Below are positions 1-9,444 of a stretch of 64,000 bases of DNA, piece after piece. Under the pieces are notes generated by a model. The model saw only the letters and a program-made list of their open reading frames with translations. It had not been told where the DNA came from and ran no database searches. The translations under genes were made by a program, and so were the position numbers. This DNA comes from Microbispora sp. NBC_01189 (GTDB lineage: Bacteria > Actinomycetota > Actinomycetes > Streptosporangiales > Streptosporangiaceae), in the NCBI RefSeq assembly GCF_036010665.1, contig NZ_CP108581.1, forward strand, positions 2,399,501-2,463,500. The letters are read 5' to 3'. Numbering within the stretch: position 1 is the stretch's first letter; every line of letters begins with the position of its first letter.

Positions 1-1616
1 TGCTCGACAACGCCCGCGACGCCGAGCAGGTCCTGCCCCTGCTGCCGGCCGGCCCCGCCGCCCGTACGATCGTCACCAGCCGCCGGCGGCTCACCGGCCT
101 GGTGGCGGAGACCGGCGCCACGGCGCTGGCACTCGACGTCCCGGACCTCACGGAGGCGGTCGAGCTACTCGGCCGCCGGCTCGCCCCGGGCGTGGAGGGC
201 GGCGACGCGGTGGCCGCGATCGCGGCCGCGTGCGGGCGGCTCCCGCTGGCCCTGGCCCTGGTCGGCGCGCGGGCGCAGCTGACCGGGTTCCCGGCCGAGG
301 CGATCGCCAGGGAGCTGCGCAATCCCCGTGGACGGATCGCCGCGCTGGAGATCGACGTCGTCTTCTCCTGGTCCTACGACGCGCTCAGCGGGGACGCGGC
401 GCGGCTGTTCCGGCTGCTCGGGCTCGTCGCGGGCGCCGACATCGCGCTCGCGGCCGCCGCCGCGCTGGCCGGCCGGGCGCTGCCCGAGGTCCGGCGTACG
501 CTGGCCGAGCTCACCGACGCCAGCATGGTCGTGGAACACGCGCCCGGCCGCTACCGGATGCACGACCTGCTGCACGCGTACGCCGCCGAGCTCGTCCGGG
601 CCGAGGAGTCCGAGGCCGGGCGGCAGGCGGCGCTGACCCGGCTGCTCGACCATTACACGCACACCGCCTATCACGCCGAACTCGTGCTGAACCCGGTGCG
701 CGCGCCCATCCCGATGGCTCTCGGCACGCCCGTGGACGGCGCCGAGCCGAAGCCCGTGCTCGACCTCACGGCCGCCGTGCAGTGGCTGAAGACCGAGTAC
801 GCGGTGCTGCTGGCCGCACTGCGGCAGGCCGAGGAGGAGGGGATGCACCGGCACGCCTGGCAGCTGAGCTGGGCGCTGGACACGTTCCTGAACGACGAGC
901 GGCGCTGGCACGACGAGGGGGCGGCGTGGGCGGTCGCGCTGCGCGCCGCGACCGCGATGACCGACCGGCCGGCGGCGGCGCACGCGCACCGCTTCCTGAG
1001 CGCCGTCCACGGCAGGCTCGACCGGTTCGAGGAGGCGCACGCCCACATGCGGGAGGCGCTCCGGCTGAGCCTCGCCGCCGGAGACCGGGCGGGCGAGGCG
1101 GAGAACCGCTTCGTGCTGTCCTACGTCTACTGGCTGCAGGGCGACGGCGAGCGTGCGCTCGACCAGGCCGGGCGGTCGTTGTCGCTCTTCACCGAGATCG
1201 ACGACCCCTACTGGGCGGGCAAGGCCGCCCTCGCCGTGGGCTGGTACCTGTCGGAGCTCGGCTCCCTCCAGGAGGCCCTGCCGTACCACCTCCAGGCGCT
1301 GGAGCTGCAGCAACGGGCCGGCGACCGGCCGAACGAGCTGGTCACCCTCGACACGCTGGGCCTGCTCCACCAGCGGCTCGGCGACCCGATGAGCGCGATC
1401 CCGCACTTCCGGCGCGGCCTGCGGCTGGCCGGCGTGACGGACAACCCCGCCCTGCGGGCCCAGCTGCTCGGACACCTCGGCGACGCGAGCGAGGCCGTCG
1501 GCGACCCGGAGACGGCCCGCGAGCACTGGCGGGAGGCGTACGAGATCCTCCGTGGTCTCGGCCACCCCCACGCCGCCGACCTGCGCCGCAAGCTCCAGAC
1601 GCCGGACCGGCCCTAG
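1..1616 (+). CDS. AfsR/SARP-like STAND regulator, C-terminal part
   Basis: The gene begins upstream of the window; its frame is open from base 3. The first visible residues (LDNARDAEQVLPLLP) match the Walker B region of an NB-ARC (STAND) ATPase. They are followed by a GRLPLALALVG box, a winged-helix segment (FSWSYDALSGDAARLF) and about 300 residues of paired helices typical of TPRs. AfsR/SARP-type regulators of actinomycetes have this order, with the DNA-binding and transcription-activation domains at the N-terminus, here out of view. ATP-dependent oligomerisation with the TPR part as sensor is family knowledge. A GTG at 102 opens a shorter frame, but it falls after Walker B and is not a real start. 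The target genes are unknown. Confidence 0.85.
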   Translation, partial: LDNARDAEQVLPLLPAGPAARTIVTSRRRLTGLVAETGATALALDVPDLTEAVELLGRRLAPGVEGGDAVAAIAAACGRLPLALALVGARAQLTGFPAEAIARELRNPRGRIAALEIDVVFSWSYDALSGDAARLFRLLGLVAGADIALAAAAALAGRALPEVRRTLAELTDASMVVEHAPGRYRMHDLLHAYAAELVRAEESEAGRQAALTRLLDHYTHTAYHAELVLNPVRAPIPMALGTPVDGAEPKPVLDLTAAVQWLKTEYAVLLAALRQAEEEGMHRHAWQLSWALDTFLNDERRWHDEGAAWAVALRAATAMTDRPAAAHAHRFLSAVHGRLDRFEEAHAHMREALRLSLAAGDRAGEAENRFVLSYVYWLQGDGERALDQAGRSLSLFTEIDDPYWAGKAALAVGWYLSELGSLQEALPYHLQALELQQRAGDRPNELVTLDTLGLLHQRLGDPMSAIPHFRRGLRLAGVTDNPALRAQLLGHLGDASEAVGDPETAREHWREAYEILRGLGHPHAADLRRKLQTPDRP

Positions 1617-1973
1617 GCGCCTCGCCCCCCATCGCGTCGATGGAACGACGCGCCGGCCCAGTCGGCGGCGGTGACGACGAGGTCGGGCTGCAGGTCGATC
1701 GCCCTGCTGATGCTCGGGACGAAGTCGGCCGGCTTCGTCGCCGTGATGGTTTTCAGGCTGACGTGCTCCGGCCGGCGGGCAGAAGCCGAGAGCACATGGG
1801 GATCGTCCTTTGGGGCGGCGGGAAGTGCGCCTGACTTCCTATCTCATCGCCTGCGCCATTTCCGCCCTTACACGCCCTTCGCCGGTCTTGGTTCGCCATC
1901 GGTTCATTCGCGAGATATCAGAGGTTCATCCGAATCGAGCAGATTTCGTAGGCCAAGCCCGAAAAGGAGTAAT
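1617..1973. other. intergenic stretch with possible gene remnant
   Basis: No convincing intact gene. The minus strand holds a short open frame (1795 to 1613) with protein-like composition (for example PADFVPSISRAIDLQ) but no ribosome site. It may be the tail of a decayed gene. The last 15 bases before 1974 carry the ribosome site of the next gene. Confidence 0.3.
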
Positions 1974-3185
1974 ATGTCCCCCGCCGTGCGGCGTCGCGTC
2001 TGTTCCGTCATCGCCGCCGTAGCCGTGGCCGTCCTGTTCAGTGCCCTGCCCGCCCTCGCCCACGGGTTCACCTCGACGGTCTACGTCCACCTCGCCTCGC
2101 CTCAGACCGGACATGTCCGCACCGAGTTCCAGCTGGAGTACGACCTGCTCGTCGTCTCCGCCGCCGACGCCGGGAAGGACGACCCGCTCTTCAGGGCGGG
2201 GACCGCCGCGTTCGAGGCCGGCGACCCGGCGGAGCAGGCCGCCGCGCTCGACGCGCACGCCGGCTCGGTCGTCGCGTACGTGACCGAGCGCTTCCGCGTC
2301 GCGGCCGGAGGCGCGGCGTGCGCCCCGACGCGGGACGGCGGCTTCGCGATCGGGCGACGCGAGGGCGTCCCGTACGCGCGGCTGGTCCTCGACTACCGGT
2401 GCCCGCGGTCCGCTGAGGCGCACGAGGTGCACAGCGGACTGTTCCCGGGCTCTGAGGGGTACGTGCGCGACAGCAAGACGATCGTCACCTACGACCTCGA
2501 CCTGAAGTCCGGAAGCACGGCTCTCGACGCCCGGCATCGATCGTTCTCCACGGAACAGTCATGGGCCGAGCGATTCTGGCAGTTCTTCCGGCTCGGAGCC
2601 GAGCACCTGCTCGGCGGAGTCGACCACATCCTCTTCCTGCTGGCGCTCATCGCGGGATCACGCCGCCTGCGCGAGATCGTGCTCGCGGCGACGACCTTCA
2701 CGCTGGCCCACTCGGTGACCTTCGTCCTCGCGGCCCTCGGCCTCGTACGACTGCCCGCGTCGTTCGTCGAGCCCGTCATCGCCCTGTCGATCGCGGTCGT
2801 CGCGGGCTGGCACCTGTGGCGCGTCTGGCGGCGCCGATCGCACGCCACGGATCTGGAGACGGCCGGTCACGGTCGCCTCGGCCTCGACCGGGCGGGCCGG
2901 ACCCGGCTCGCGGTGGTCTTCTGCTTCGGCCTCGTGCACGGGCTCGGCTTCGCCGCGGCGCTGGGGATCGACCAGGCCTGGTCGTGGACGCTGCTGTGGT
3001 CACTGCTCGTCTTCAACGTGGGCATCGAGGCCGTCCAGCTGGCGATCATCGTCGCCGTCTTCCCGCTGCTCGCCCTGCTGCGTCACCGCCGGCCGGTCGC
3101 GGGGCTGTGGACGACCGGGGTGATCACGGCAGGGGTCTCCGCGATGGGCCTGGTGTGGTTCGTGCAACGCGTGCTCGGGATCTGA
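1974..3185 (+). CDS. HupE/UreJ-2 family membrane protein
   Basis: The frame is open from 1671, but the ATG at 1974 is preceded by AAAAGGAGT and begins a clear signal peptide (basic residues, hydrophobic core, ALPALAHG cleavage region), so I start here: 403 residues. Residues 30-190 look like an extracytoplasmic domain. The C-terminal half carries about six hydrophobic helices with the family signature HLLGGVDHILFLLAL and a second FGLVHGLGFAAALG motif. HupE/UreJ-type proteins have been linked to nickel/cobalt uptake, but this longer form with an N-terminal exported domain is common in genomes without urease, so the substrate is not established. No metal-enzyme gene lies nearby. Confidence 0.8.
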   Translation: MSPAVRRRVCSVIAAVAVAVLFSALPALAHGFTSTVYVHLASPQTGHVRTEFQLEYDLLVVSAADAGKDDPLFRAGTAAFEAGDPAEQAAALDAHAGSVVAYVTERFRVAAGGAACAPTRDGGFAIGRREGVPYARLVLDYRCPRSAEAHEVHSGLFPGSEGYVRDSKTIVTYDLDLKSGSTALDARHRSFSTEQSWAERFWQFFRLGAEHLLGGVDHILFLLALIAGSRRLREIVLAATTFTLAHSVTFVLAALGLVRLPASFVEPVIALSIAVVAGWHLWRVWRRRSHATDLETAGHGRLGLDRAGRTRLAVVFCFGLVHGLGFAAALGIDQAWSWTLLWSLLVFNVGIEAVQLAIIVAVFPLLALLRHRRPVAGLWTTGVITAGVSAMGLVWFVQRVLGI

Positions 3186-3224
3186 GATCGCAGCACGGTG
3201 CCGTTCCCGCCGCCGGGCAGCGGA

Positions 3225-3977
3225 TCACTCGTCGGGCAGCAGGTATCGCCAGGAGAGCACGAACACCTTCCCCGAAGCGGTCGTGAAGGTAGGCCGGGCG
3301 TGGTCCGGCCCGGCGGGCACGGCCTTGACGACCGCGCTCGCCGCCTCGCCGTCCAGGTCCTTCCGCCAGACCGGATCGGCCGGGCCGTCGGGCTCGGGGA
3401 CCTTCGCGGGCCACGGCGCCGGCTCGCCCTCCGCCGAGACGACCCCTTCGGCGACCATCCGTACGCGCGGGCCGGTGTAGGGGGTGCCCTCCGTGTCGGC
3501 GCGGGCCGCCAGTCCCTCCATCAGCTTCTTCGCGTCCAGCAGCTCCCTGGGATAGAACTCCGCGACCTGTTCCAGGGCCTCGGCCCGGACCTCCAGCATC
3601 TTCCCGTCCTTCCCCCGTACGGCGAGGACGGTGGTCGGCACGTCCGCCACCGACGGCGCCCCGGGGCTGGGCCGCGCGGTCGGCGGCTGCCCGGTCAGAT
3701 ACCTCTCCATCGCCGTGACCGTCTCGCCGGTCTCGGCGTCGGTGAGCTTCAGTTGCCTGCTCGCGTCCGCGATCACCAGGCCGTCGGCGTACAGCACCAC
3801 CCGGGGCGGACGCAGCACGTTCACGGTCGGGGTCACGAACCCGCCTTCGGCGCCCCACAGGGCGACCGGCGTGGCCGGCGCGTCCTCGGCGGGGGCCGCC
3901 GTTGTGGCCGACGTCGCTTCTCCACATGCCGCTGCCAGCGACAACACCGCCACGAGCAGGATCGTTCGCAATCTCAT
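3225..3977 (-). CDS. putative lipoprotein of unknown function
   Basis: 250 residues. The N-terminus is a lipoprotein signal peptide with lipobox LAAAC (Cys 18), so the protein should be lipid-anchored outside the membrane. The rest is a soluble domain without recognisable catalytic motifs; several segments (VVLYADGLVIAD, VFVLSWRYLLPDE) suggest beta strands. It converges on the HupE-like gene, 39 bases away. I do not recognise a function. Confidence 0.75.
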   Translation of the reverse strand: MRLRTILLVAVLSLAAACGEATSATTAAPAEDAPATPVALWGAEGGFVTPTVNVLRPPRVVLYADGLVIADASRQLKLTDAETGETVTAMERYLTGQPPTARPSPGAPSVADVPTTVLAVRGKDGKMLEVRAEALEQVAEFYPRELLDAKKLMEGLAARADTEGTPYTGPRVRMVAEGVVSAEGEPAPWPAKVPEPDGPADPVWRKDLDGEAASAVVKAVPAGPDHARPTFTTASGKVFVLSWRYLLPDE

Positions 3978-4103
3978 GCCCCAGAAACGTACGTCCCCTC
4001 CGATGGGTTCACCAGCACCGGCCGCCGGTCGCCGCGCGGGTCGTGACTCGCCGCGGAGAATGTCCGCCCGCCGGCGGAATTCTCCCTTCGACGGGCCCGG
4101 CCG

Positions 4104-4922
4104 CTACACGTCCCGGGAAATGGCCTCCTGCAGTTCCGTCACCCACGTGGACGGATCGCCGCAGCCGTACGTGAGATAAACCTCCCGGGCGAACCCGGAG
4201 CTGTGGTAGCCGTTCTCCTCGATCCACTGGGCGAGCCGCTGGGTCGTGAGGTCCGCCTGGTCCATGGTCCCGTGGTGGATGACGGTGGCCGCCTGCTCGA
4301 TCGCGGACAGGTCCACGATGTCGAAGTCGTAGGCGCCGCCCGGCTCCGCGTTCATCGGGGCTCCCGCGTGCACCCGCACCCCCTCGGGAACCTGCTCGTA
4401 GTAGGCGACCGTCGGGCCGGTGACGGTCAGGCCCGCCTCCTCGATCCGCCGGAACAGCTCGTCGTACAGCGGCTGGATCACCGGACTGATCTTCTCGGAC
4501 TCGTAACTCTCCGCGATGCCGCTCAGCTCGGCGAGACGGACCGCGGGAACACTCTTGACGACGACGTCCACGGACATGAGACCTTCCGTTTCGATCAATC
4601 GGAGCCTCGCCTCGACCCTGGCCAGCCGCGCCGTGTCGTCGGCCAGCCGCGCCGCCACTTCGGCCCGGCGCAGCCGCAGCATGCCGTGCAGTTCCTCCGG
4701 GCCGACCTTCTCCTCAAGGATCCGCCCGACCTGTTCGAGCGTCAGGCCGAGGTCCTTGAGCGCGATCAGGCGGTTGAGCCGGGTTAACTGCCCCGCCTCG
4801 TAGTAGCGGTAACCGGTGGCGTGGTCGACCCTGGCGGGCCGGAGCAGTCCGAGCGCGTCGTAGTGCCGCAGCATACGCACGGACACCCGGCCAAGACGGG
4901 CGAAATCTCCGATACTGAACAT
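4104..4922 (-). CDS. MerR-family regulator with GyrI-like effector domain
   Basis: 272 residues. Residues 1-70 are a MerR winged helix (MFSIGDFARLGRVSVRML, then RHYDALGLL and GYRYYEAGQL), followed by the dimerisation coiled coil (about 75-115). Residues 118-272 resemble a GyrI-like/AraC effector-binding domain, as in BltR- or TipA-type multidrug sensors. The ATG has GGAGG eight bases upstream. The promoter in front has the 19-bp spacer typical of MerR targets, so the gene probably controls itself. No drug-efflux gene is adjacent, so the inducer cannot be guessed. Confidence 0.9.
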   Translation of the reverse strand: MFSIGDFARLGRVSVRMLRHYDALGLLRPARVDHATGYRYYEAGQLTRLNRLIALKDLGLTLEQVGRILEEKVGPEELHGMLRLRRAEVAARLADDTARLARVEARLRLIETEGLMSVDVVVKSVPAVRLAELSGIAESYESEKISPVIQPLYDELFRRIEEAGLTVTGPTVAYYEQVPEGVRVHAGAPMNAEPGGAYDFDIVDLSAIEQAATVIHHGTMDQADLTTQRLAQWIEENGYHSSGFAREVYLTYGCGDPSTWVTELQEAISRDV

Positions 4923-4931
4923 GACGCCTCC

Positions 4932-4962
4932 GGTCTACGACCTGACACGGTGTGAGGGTCAA
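4932..4962 (-). promoter_or_regulatory. MerR-type promoter with 19-bp spacer and dyad
   Basis: Reading the minus strand: TTGACC (-35), exactly 19 bases, then TAGACC (-10). The spacer contains an imperfect dyad, CTCACAC-CG-TGTCAG. MerR activators act on such overlong spacers, so this is the likely autoregulatory operator of the MerR gene starting 10 bases downstream. Confidence 0.55.
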
Positions 4963-5055
4963 CCCTGCCCCAGCGGCCAGAGTCATCAGCTTGCCAGGAG
5001 AGCTCGCAAGGCCCTCACCCGTACGGCCACGGCGACGGACTGAAAGTTCACGCGT

Positions 5056-8000
5056 TCAGGGGGTGCAGACCTCCTGGTAGTTCAGGTCGGCTCCCACGTG
5101 TTCGCGCCATTCCCTCCGGGTGAGCGGGCGGCCCGCCCGCGCACACACGGCGGGGACGGCCGTGGCGGGGTCGGCCGGCAGATCCTGGAAGGCGCCGTCG
5201 TGCCCTACCACGCGAAGGAGCGAGCCGTCGGCCGTGAAGGCGAGCGCGGGCATGGGTGCGTCCAGCACCTCCGAATCGAACCCGCCGGTGGTCACCGTAC
5301 GGCTGCCGCCGAGCTGGTGGCCCGCGACCGTGTCGAACAGCGTCACCCTGGTGTCGTGGGCGACGGCCAGGATTCGCCCGTCGGGAGAGAACGTGACCCC
5401 CAGCACGTCTCCCGGCACCCTGAACACCTGGCCCGTCGTACGCCAGGTGCGGGTGTCCCACAGGGCCACCGCCCTGCTGCCGTACGGCGAGGCGCCCAGC
5501 GGGCCCTTCGGCGCGAGCGTCAGCCACCTCCTCGCGAGCGTACCGGGGCCGTCGGCCGGGGGAAGCACCTTGCGGGCGACGAGGTCGACGACGTCGGCGC
5601 CACCCTGGTCGGCGGTCACGAGATATCTGCTGTCGGAGCTGAAGGACAGGGCGCCTCCCGCGACGTCGCCGAACCGCATGACCTGCTCGCGTCGCGTGAG
5701 GTCGACGATGACGACGGTGCCCTGGCCGTAGTAGTCGTTGGGCAGGGCGTAGCTGACGGCGAGCAGGCGGCCGTCGGGGCTGATCCGCATGTCCGCCCTG
5801 TCGTGTTCCTCGGTCAAGGGCACCTCGCCCAGCCTGCGGCCGGACGCCGCGTCCCAGATCGTGGGACCCGCGAGCTCGTGCAGCGGAAGGGTGATCACGG
5901 TGCGCCCGTCGGGGCCGGCCCGCATGATCAGCCCCTTCCCGGCGGCCTCGATCCGCCCTGTCCCGGTGAAGCCGGGCACCGACCATCGGCGTACGGTGGG
6001 GCCCGTCAGGGCGAACAACGCGTCTCCCGAGGCGGTGAACCGCGCCTGCCGAGCGCCGGGAGGCAGGACGCGCCGGGGACCGGTCAGTACGCCGACGTCG
6101 TAGGCGGTCACCCGCCCGGCCTCGTCCAGGATGCTCAGCGTGCGGTTTCCGGCGTCGAGCCGAGGGGACCCGACGATCTCGGAGGCGAGGGTGAGCCGGA
6201 GGATCGGGGCCGCGTCCGCAAGCCGCCACAGCGTCAGGCGCCCGCCCGCGGACCTGTCGTAGGTAATCAGGAAACGGCCGTCCGCGCCGAAGACGGCCTC
6301 GGTGGGGAGCCCGGGGAGGACGCGCCGGTCCCACCTGCCGGTGGACAGGTTCCACAGCCTCGTCCCGGTGCCCTGCACGGCGGCCAGCGCGCCGTCGGGG
6401 CTGAAGGCGAGCACCGACCCCGCCCGGTCGGGGGGAAGCCGCCTGCCCGCCGGGGTTCCCCCGCCCGGGAACGTCCGCAGCGCTCCGGCGACGAGACCGA
6501 AGCGGTCGCCCGGTCCGAGCAGCGCGCCGCCCAGATGTCCGTACCGCTCCTCCGGCGCCCGCCGGGCCACGTTCCACACCGCGACGTACGGCCCGCCGAT
6601 GTTGTCCTCGACGACGACGTAGCCCCCGCCGGGACTGAACTCCACGCGGTCCGGGCGGCCGGCGTTGCCGATCTTCTCCTCCGGCCCCCACCGGCCCTCG
6701 GCCAGCCGCCTGCCGGTCCGGAGACTCCACAGCTCCATCAACTTGCCCCGCGCGAGCGCCAGGGTGTCGCCGTCCGGGCCCAGCGCGGCGGTGACGGGCG
6801 CCTCGCCGATCCCGTCGAAGGTCCTGATCGTCCGTCCGGTCGCCACGTCGTATGCGGTCACCCGGCCGGCGCCGGCGCTGACCAGCGTCCGCCCGTCGGG
6901 GCTCAGCGTACGTCCCTCGTTGGCCGGGGTGGGGTCGGTGAAGACCGACCGCTCCCGCTGGGCGAGCGAGCTCAGCACCGCCGATCCGGCCTCGGGGACC
7001 GGTGCGACGCGGTAGGCGGCCACGCTGAGCAGCATCGCCTTCACCGGGTCGGCCTCGCGCAGCGCGTCCGCCTGCAGCGCCACCCGCCGGGCCGTGGCCC
7101 GTGCCCGCTCGTCGGCCAGCCGGCTGCCGGTCTCGTCGCTCCTGACCGACTGCTGCCAGGCGAAGGCGCCGGCCGTGAGCGAGGTGACCAGCAGGACCGC
7201 CAGGCCGGTGGTGACCAGGCGGCGCCGCCTGGTCTGCCGAAGCGATCCGGACCTGCTCGCCTCGACGAACGTCCGCTCCGTGGTGTTGAGGGTCAGGTGC
7301 GTGGCGGCGGTCCACTCCAGCGCCTGACGCAGGGCGGTGCCACGGAGGAGGTCCTCCGGGCGGCGGCCGCCCCGCGCCCATCGACGGGCGGCCTCGCCCA
7401 GCTCGCGGTGACGGACGAGCGCGCCGCGGTCACCGGTCACCCATTCGCGCAGCCTGGGCCAGGCGTACAGCAAAGCGGCGTTGCGGATGGCGACCGTGTC
7501 CCCCTGGGGCGTACCACTCTGCCGGCGCACCACCTCGGCCCGCTCAAGCGCGGCGAGCACCGGCTCGGCGTGCCGTACCTCGGTCAGCTCGTCGAGGGCG
7601 GCGCTGCGCGGCGCCTCGTCGTCGTCGCGGACGTCCACCAGCCGCAGCAGCAGATCACGCGCCACCCGGCGCTCGGACGGCGTCAGCCCGGCGTAGCACC
7701 GCTCGGCCACCGCGCCGAGCGCCGGCTCGCCGACCGGCCCCGCGCCGGGAGGCCGTACGCCGGAGGCGGCCCGGGCGCCCTCGGCCAGCGTCACGCGCCC
7801 GCCACCACCGCCGTCACCAGCACCGCCGTCACCAGCACCGCTGAGCAGAGCCAGCAGCAGACGCCGCGCGGACGGACGCGCGGACGGGTCCTTCGACAGC
7901 CCGGCCCGGACGAGTTCGCGCAGCCCTTCCGGCACGACGTCGACGTCGGGGTCGTGGTTGAGCAGGCGGTTGACGACCGCGAACGTCGTCGGGGCGGTGA

Positions 8001-8637
8001 ACGCGTCGCGTCCCGTCGCGGCGAACAGGACCACCGCGCCCCAGGCGAACACGTCCGCCGCCGGCTCGGCGCGTCCTCCGGAGAACAGCTCGGGCGCCAT
8101 GTACGTCGGCGTGCCGGCCAGCTCCCCCATCGAGGTCAACGTCAGGCCCGCGGCCCTGGCGATGCCGAAGTCGATCACTCGGGGCCCGTCCGGCCCCAGC
8201 AGGACGTTCTCCGGCTTCAGGTCGCGATGCACCACGCCCGCCTGGTGGATGGCGGCCAGCGCGGTGGCCATGCCCAACGCCAGCCGGTGCAGCCGGTCTC
8301 CCGAGAGCGGAGCCTCCACCTGCACCGCCCTACGCAGGCTCGGGCCGGGGACGAACTCGGTGACGATGTAGGGGCGCTCGCCGTCGAGGTCGTGATCAAG
8401 AATGCGCGCCGTGCAGAACGACGCCACCCGCCGCGCCGCGACGACCTCCCGGGTGAAGCGGCGGCGCAGGGGAGAGTCACCGGCCAGGTAGGCGTGCAGG
8501 ACCTTGACCGCGACGCGGCCCGCCGCCGCGTCGTAGCCCTCGTAGACGACACCCTGACCACCCGAGCCGAGCCTGCTCGCCAGCCGGTAGCGGCCCAGCC
8601 TCTCCGGGTCCCCGGGGCGCAGCGCGTCTGCTGTCAT
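5056..8637 (-). CDS. serine/threonine protein kinase with WD40 sensor domain
   Basis: The frame is open further upstream, but the kinase begins at the ATG at 8637 (MTADALRPGDPERLGRYRL), giving 1193 residues. Hanks-type kinase, about 15-270: glycine loop GSGGQG, Lys 45 in VAVKVL, HRDLKPEN with Asp 139, DFG with Asp 156, then APELFSGG. A glycine-rich linker, a helical region, one membrane helix near 474-495 and a C-terminal set of WD40-like blades (repeated FSPDG motifs) follow. This order (intracellular kinase, single membrane pass, propeller) is usual for actinobacterial receptor kinases. The catalytic residues are intact, so it should phosphorylate Ser/Thr. Targets are unknown. Confidence 0.9.
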   Translation of the reverse strand: MTADALRPGDPERLGRYRLASRLGSGGQGVVYEGYDAAAGRVAVKVLHAYLAGDSPLRRRFTREVVAARRVASFCTARILDHDLDGERPYIVTEFVPGPSLRRAVQVEAPLSGDRLHRLALGMATALAAIHQAGVVHRDLKPENVLLGPDGPRVIDFGIARAAGLTLTSMGELAGTPTYMAPELFSGGRAEPAADVFAWGAVVLFAATGRDAFTAPTTFAVVNRLLNHDPDVDVVPEGLRELVRAGLSKDPSARPSARRLLLALLSGAGDGGAGDGGGGGRVTLAEGARAASGVRPPGAGPVGEPALGAVAERCYAGLTPSERRVARDLLLRLVDVRDDDEAPRSAALDELTEVRHAEPVLAALERAEVVRRQSGTPQGDTVAIRNAALLYAWPRLREWVTGDRGALVRHRELGEAARRWARGGRRPEDLLRGTALRQALEWTAATHLTLNTTERTFVEASRSGSLRQTRRRRLVTTGLAVLLVTSLTAGAFAWQQSVRSDETGSRLADERARATARRVALQADALREADPVKAMLLSVAAYRVAPVPEAGSAVLSSLAQRERSVFTDPTPANEGRTLSPDGRTLVSAGAGRVTAYDVATGRTIRTFDGIGEAPVTAALGPDGDTLALARGKLMELWSLRTGRRLAEGRWGPEEKIGNAGRPDRVEFSPGGGYVVVEDNIGGPYVAVWNVARRAPEERYGHLGGALLGPGDRFGLVAGALRTFPGGGTPAGRRLPPDRAGSVLAFSPDGALAAVQGTGTRLWNLSTGRWDRRVLPGLPTEAVFGADGRFLITYDRSAGGRLTLWRLADAAPILRLTLASEIVGSPRLDAGNRTLSILDEAGRVTAYDVGVLTGPRRVLPPGARQARFTASGDALFALTGPTVRRWSVPGFTGTGRIEAAGKGLIMRAGPDGRTVITLPLHELAGPTIWDAASGRRLGEVPLTEEHDRADMRISPDGRLLAVSYALPNDYYGQGTVVIVDLTRREQVMRFGDVAGGALSFSSDSRYLVTADQGGADVVDLVARKVLPPADGPGTLARRWLTLAPKGPLGASPYGSRAVALWDTRTWRTTGQVFRVPGDVLGVTFSPDGRILAVAHDTRVTLFDTVAGHQLGGSRTVTTGGFDSEVLDAPMPALAFTADGSLLRVVGHDGAFQDLPADPATAVPAVCARAGRPLTRREWREHVGADLNYQEVCTP

Positions 8638-8783
8638 GGTGTCTTGGACGGCGGATCCCCGAACCTGGTTCGGCAGCGTCAGCACGGCGCCTCGACCCCG
8701 ACCGATGCGAGGTTTATCCCATTGGGCAACTACTCCCACCTCAATTACATACGTCGTGACATCAGCGGGGAACGACGCTCGGG

Positions 8784-9371
8784 TCAGGAGCCGCTCGCCG
8801 CGCCATGTGTGGAGGCCTCGCCGGTCCCGGCGACGGCCGCCCGGACGCCCGAGGGCAGCCCGTCGAAGACCGGATCCGGGACGGCGCCGACCGCGGACAG
8901 GACGCCGCTGAAAAACCGGCGCAGGCAGACGGCGAGCACGATCTGGAGGATGTCGGCGTCGTCCAGTCCGTGCTCGCGCAGGACCGCGACGTCCCCCTCG
9001 GTCACGTCGGTGGGATCCCGGGCGACGCGGTCGGCGAAGTCCATCACCGCGACGTCCACCGGCGCCAGCCCCGCGTCGCGACGGTCGGTCATGATCGACC
9101 GCAACTGCGTGTCGTCGTAGAACCGTTCGAGCAGCACGGCCGCGTGCGCGAGGCCGCAGTAGGAGGAACCGAGACCGCGGGCCGCCGTCAGCGTCACCAG
9201 TTCGTACCGCCGTAGGTCCATGCCCGCCCTGACCGCCTCCCCCAGGCCGAGCCACGCCTCATAGACCTCGGGCCGCAGCGCCAGCACCCTCAGGTAGTTG
9301 GGCACGTACCCCCGGGCGGACCGCTCCGCTTCGTAGAGAGGTGATTCGTCAGGCGTGCCGAGATAGCTCAT
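8784..9371 (-). CDS. AhpD-like/carboxymuconolactone decarboxylase family protein
   Basis: 195 residues; ATG with GGGGGAGAA just upstream. Helical protein with the CMD/AhpD core (ELVTLTAARGLGSSYCGLAH). AhpD-type peroxidase helpers use a CxxC pair followed by His. Here the first cysteine is a serine (SSYCGLAH), leaving one Cys and the His, so classical disulfide peroxidase-reductase chemistry is unlikely unless it uses another thiol. The layout resembles the peroxidase-related CMD subfamily. It lies upstream of the kinase gene on the same strand with 146 bases between them. Confidence 0.8.
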   Translation of the reverse strand: MSYLGTPDESPLYEAERSARGYVPNYLRVLALRPEVYEAWLGLGEAVRAGMDLRRYELVTLTAARGLGSSYCGLAHAAVLLERFYDDTQLRSIMTDRRDAGLAPVDVAVMDFADRVARDPTDVTEGDVAVLREHGLDDADILQIVLAVCLRRFFSGVLSAVGAVPDPVFDGLPSGVRAAVAGTGEASTHGAASGS

Positions 9372-9444
9372 TTCTCCCCCTTGGGACGGCGTCTTCGCGC
9401 GGAACGGTAGGTCCCCGCGGCGATCCGCGACTGGGGAGAACTCC

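Noticed and set aside
165-1571. 468-codon minus-strand frame opposite the STAND regulator
   Set aside because: No recognisable motif and composition typical of antisense of TPR-coding DNA.
5098-9120. 1340-codon open frame on the plus strand opposite the kinase gene
   Set aside because: Antisense shadow of a G+C-rich coding region: Arg/Gly/Pro-rich, no domains, no ribosome site; the opposite strand has intact kinase and WD40 motifs.
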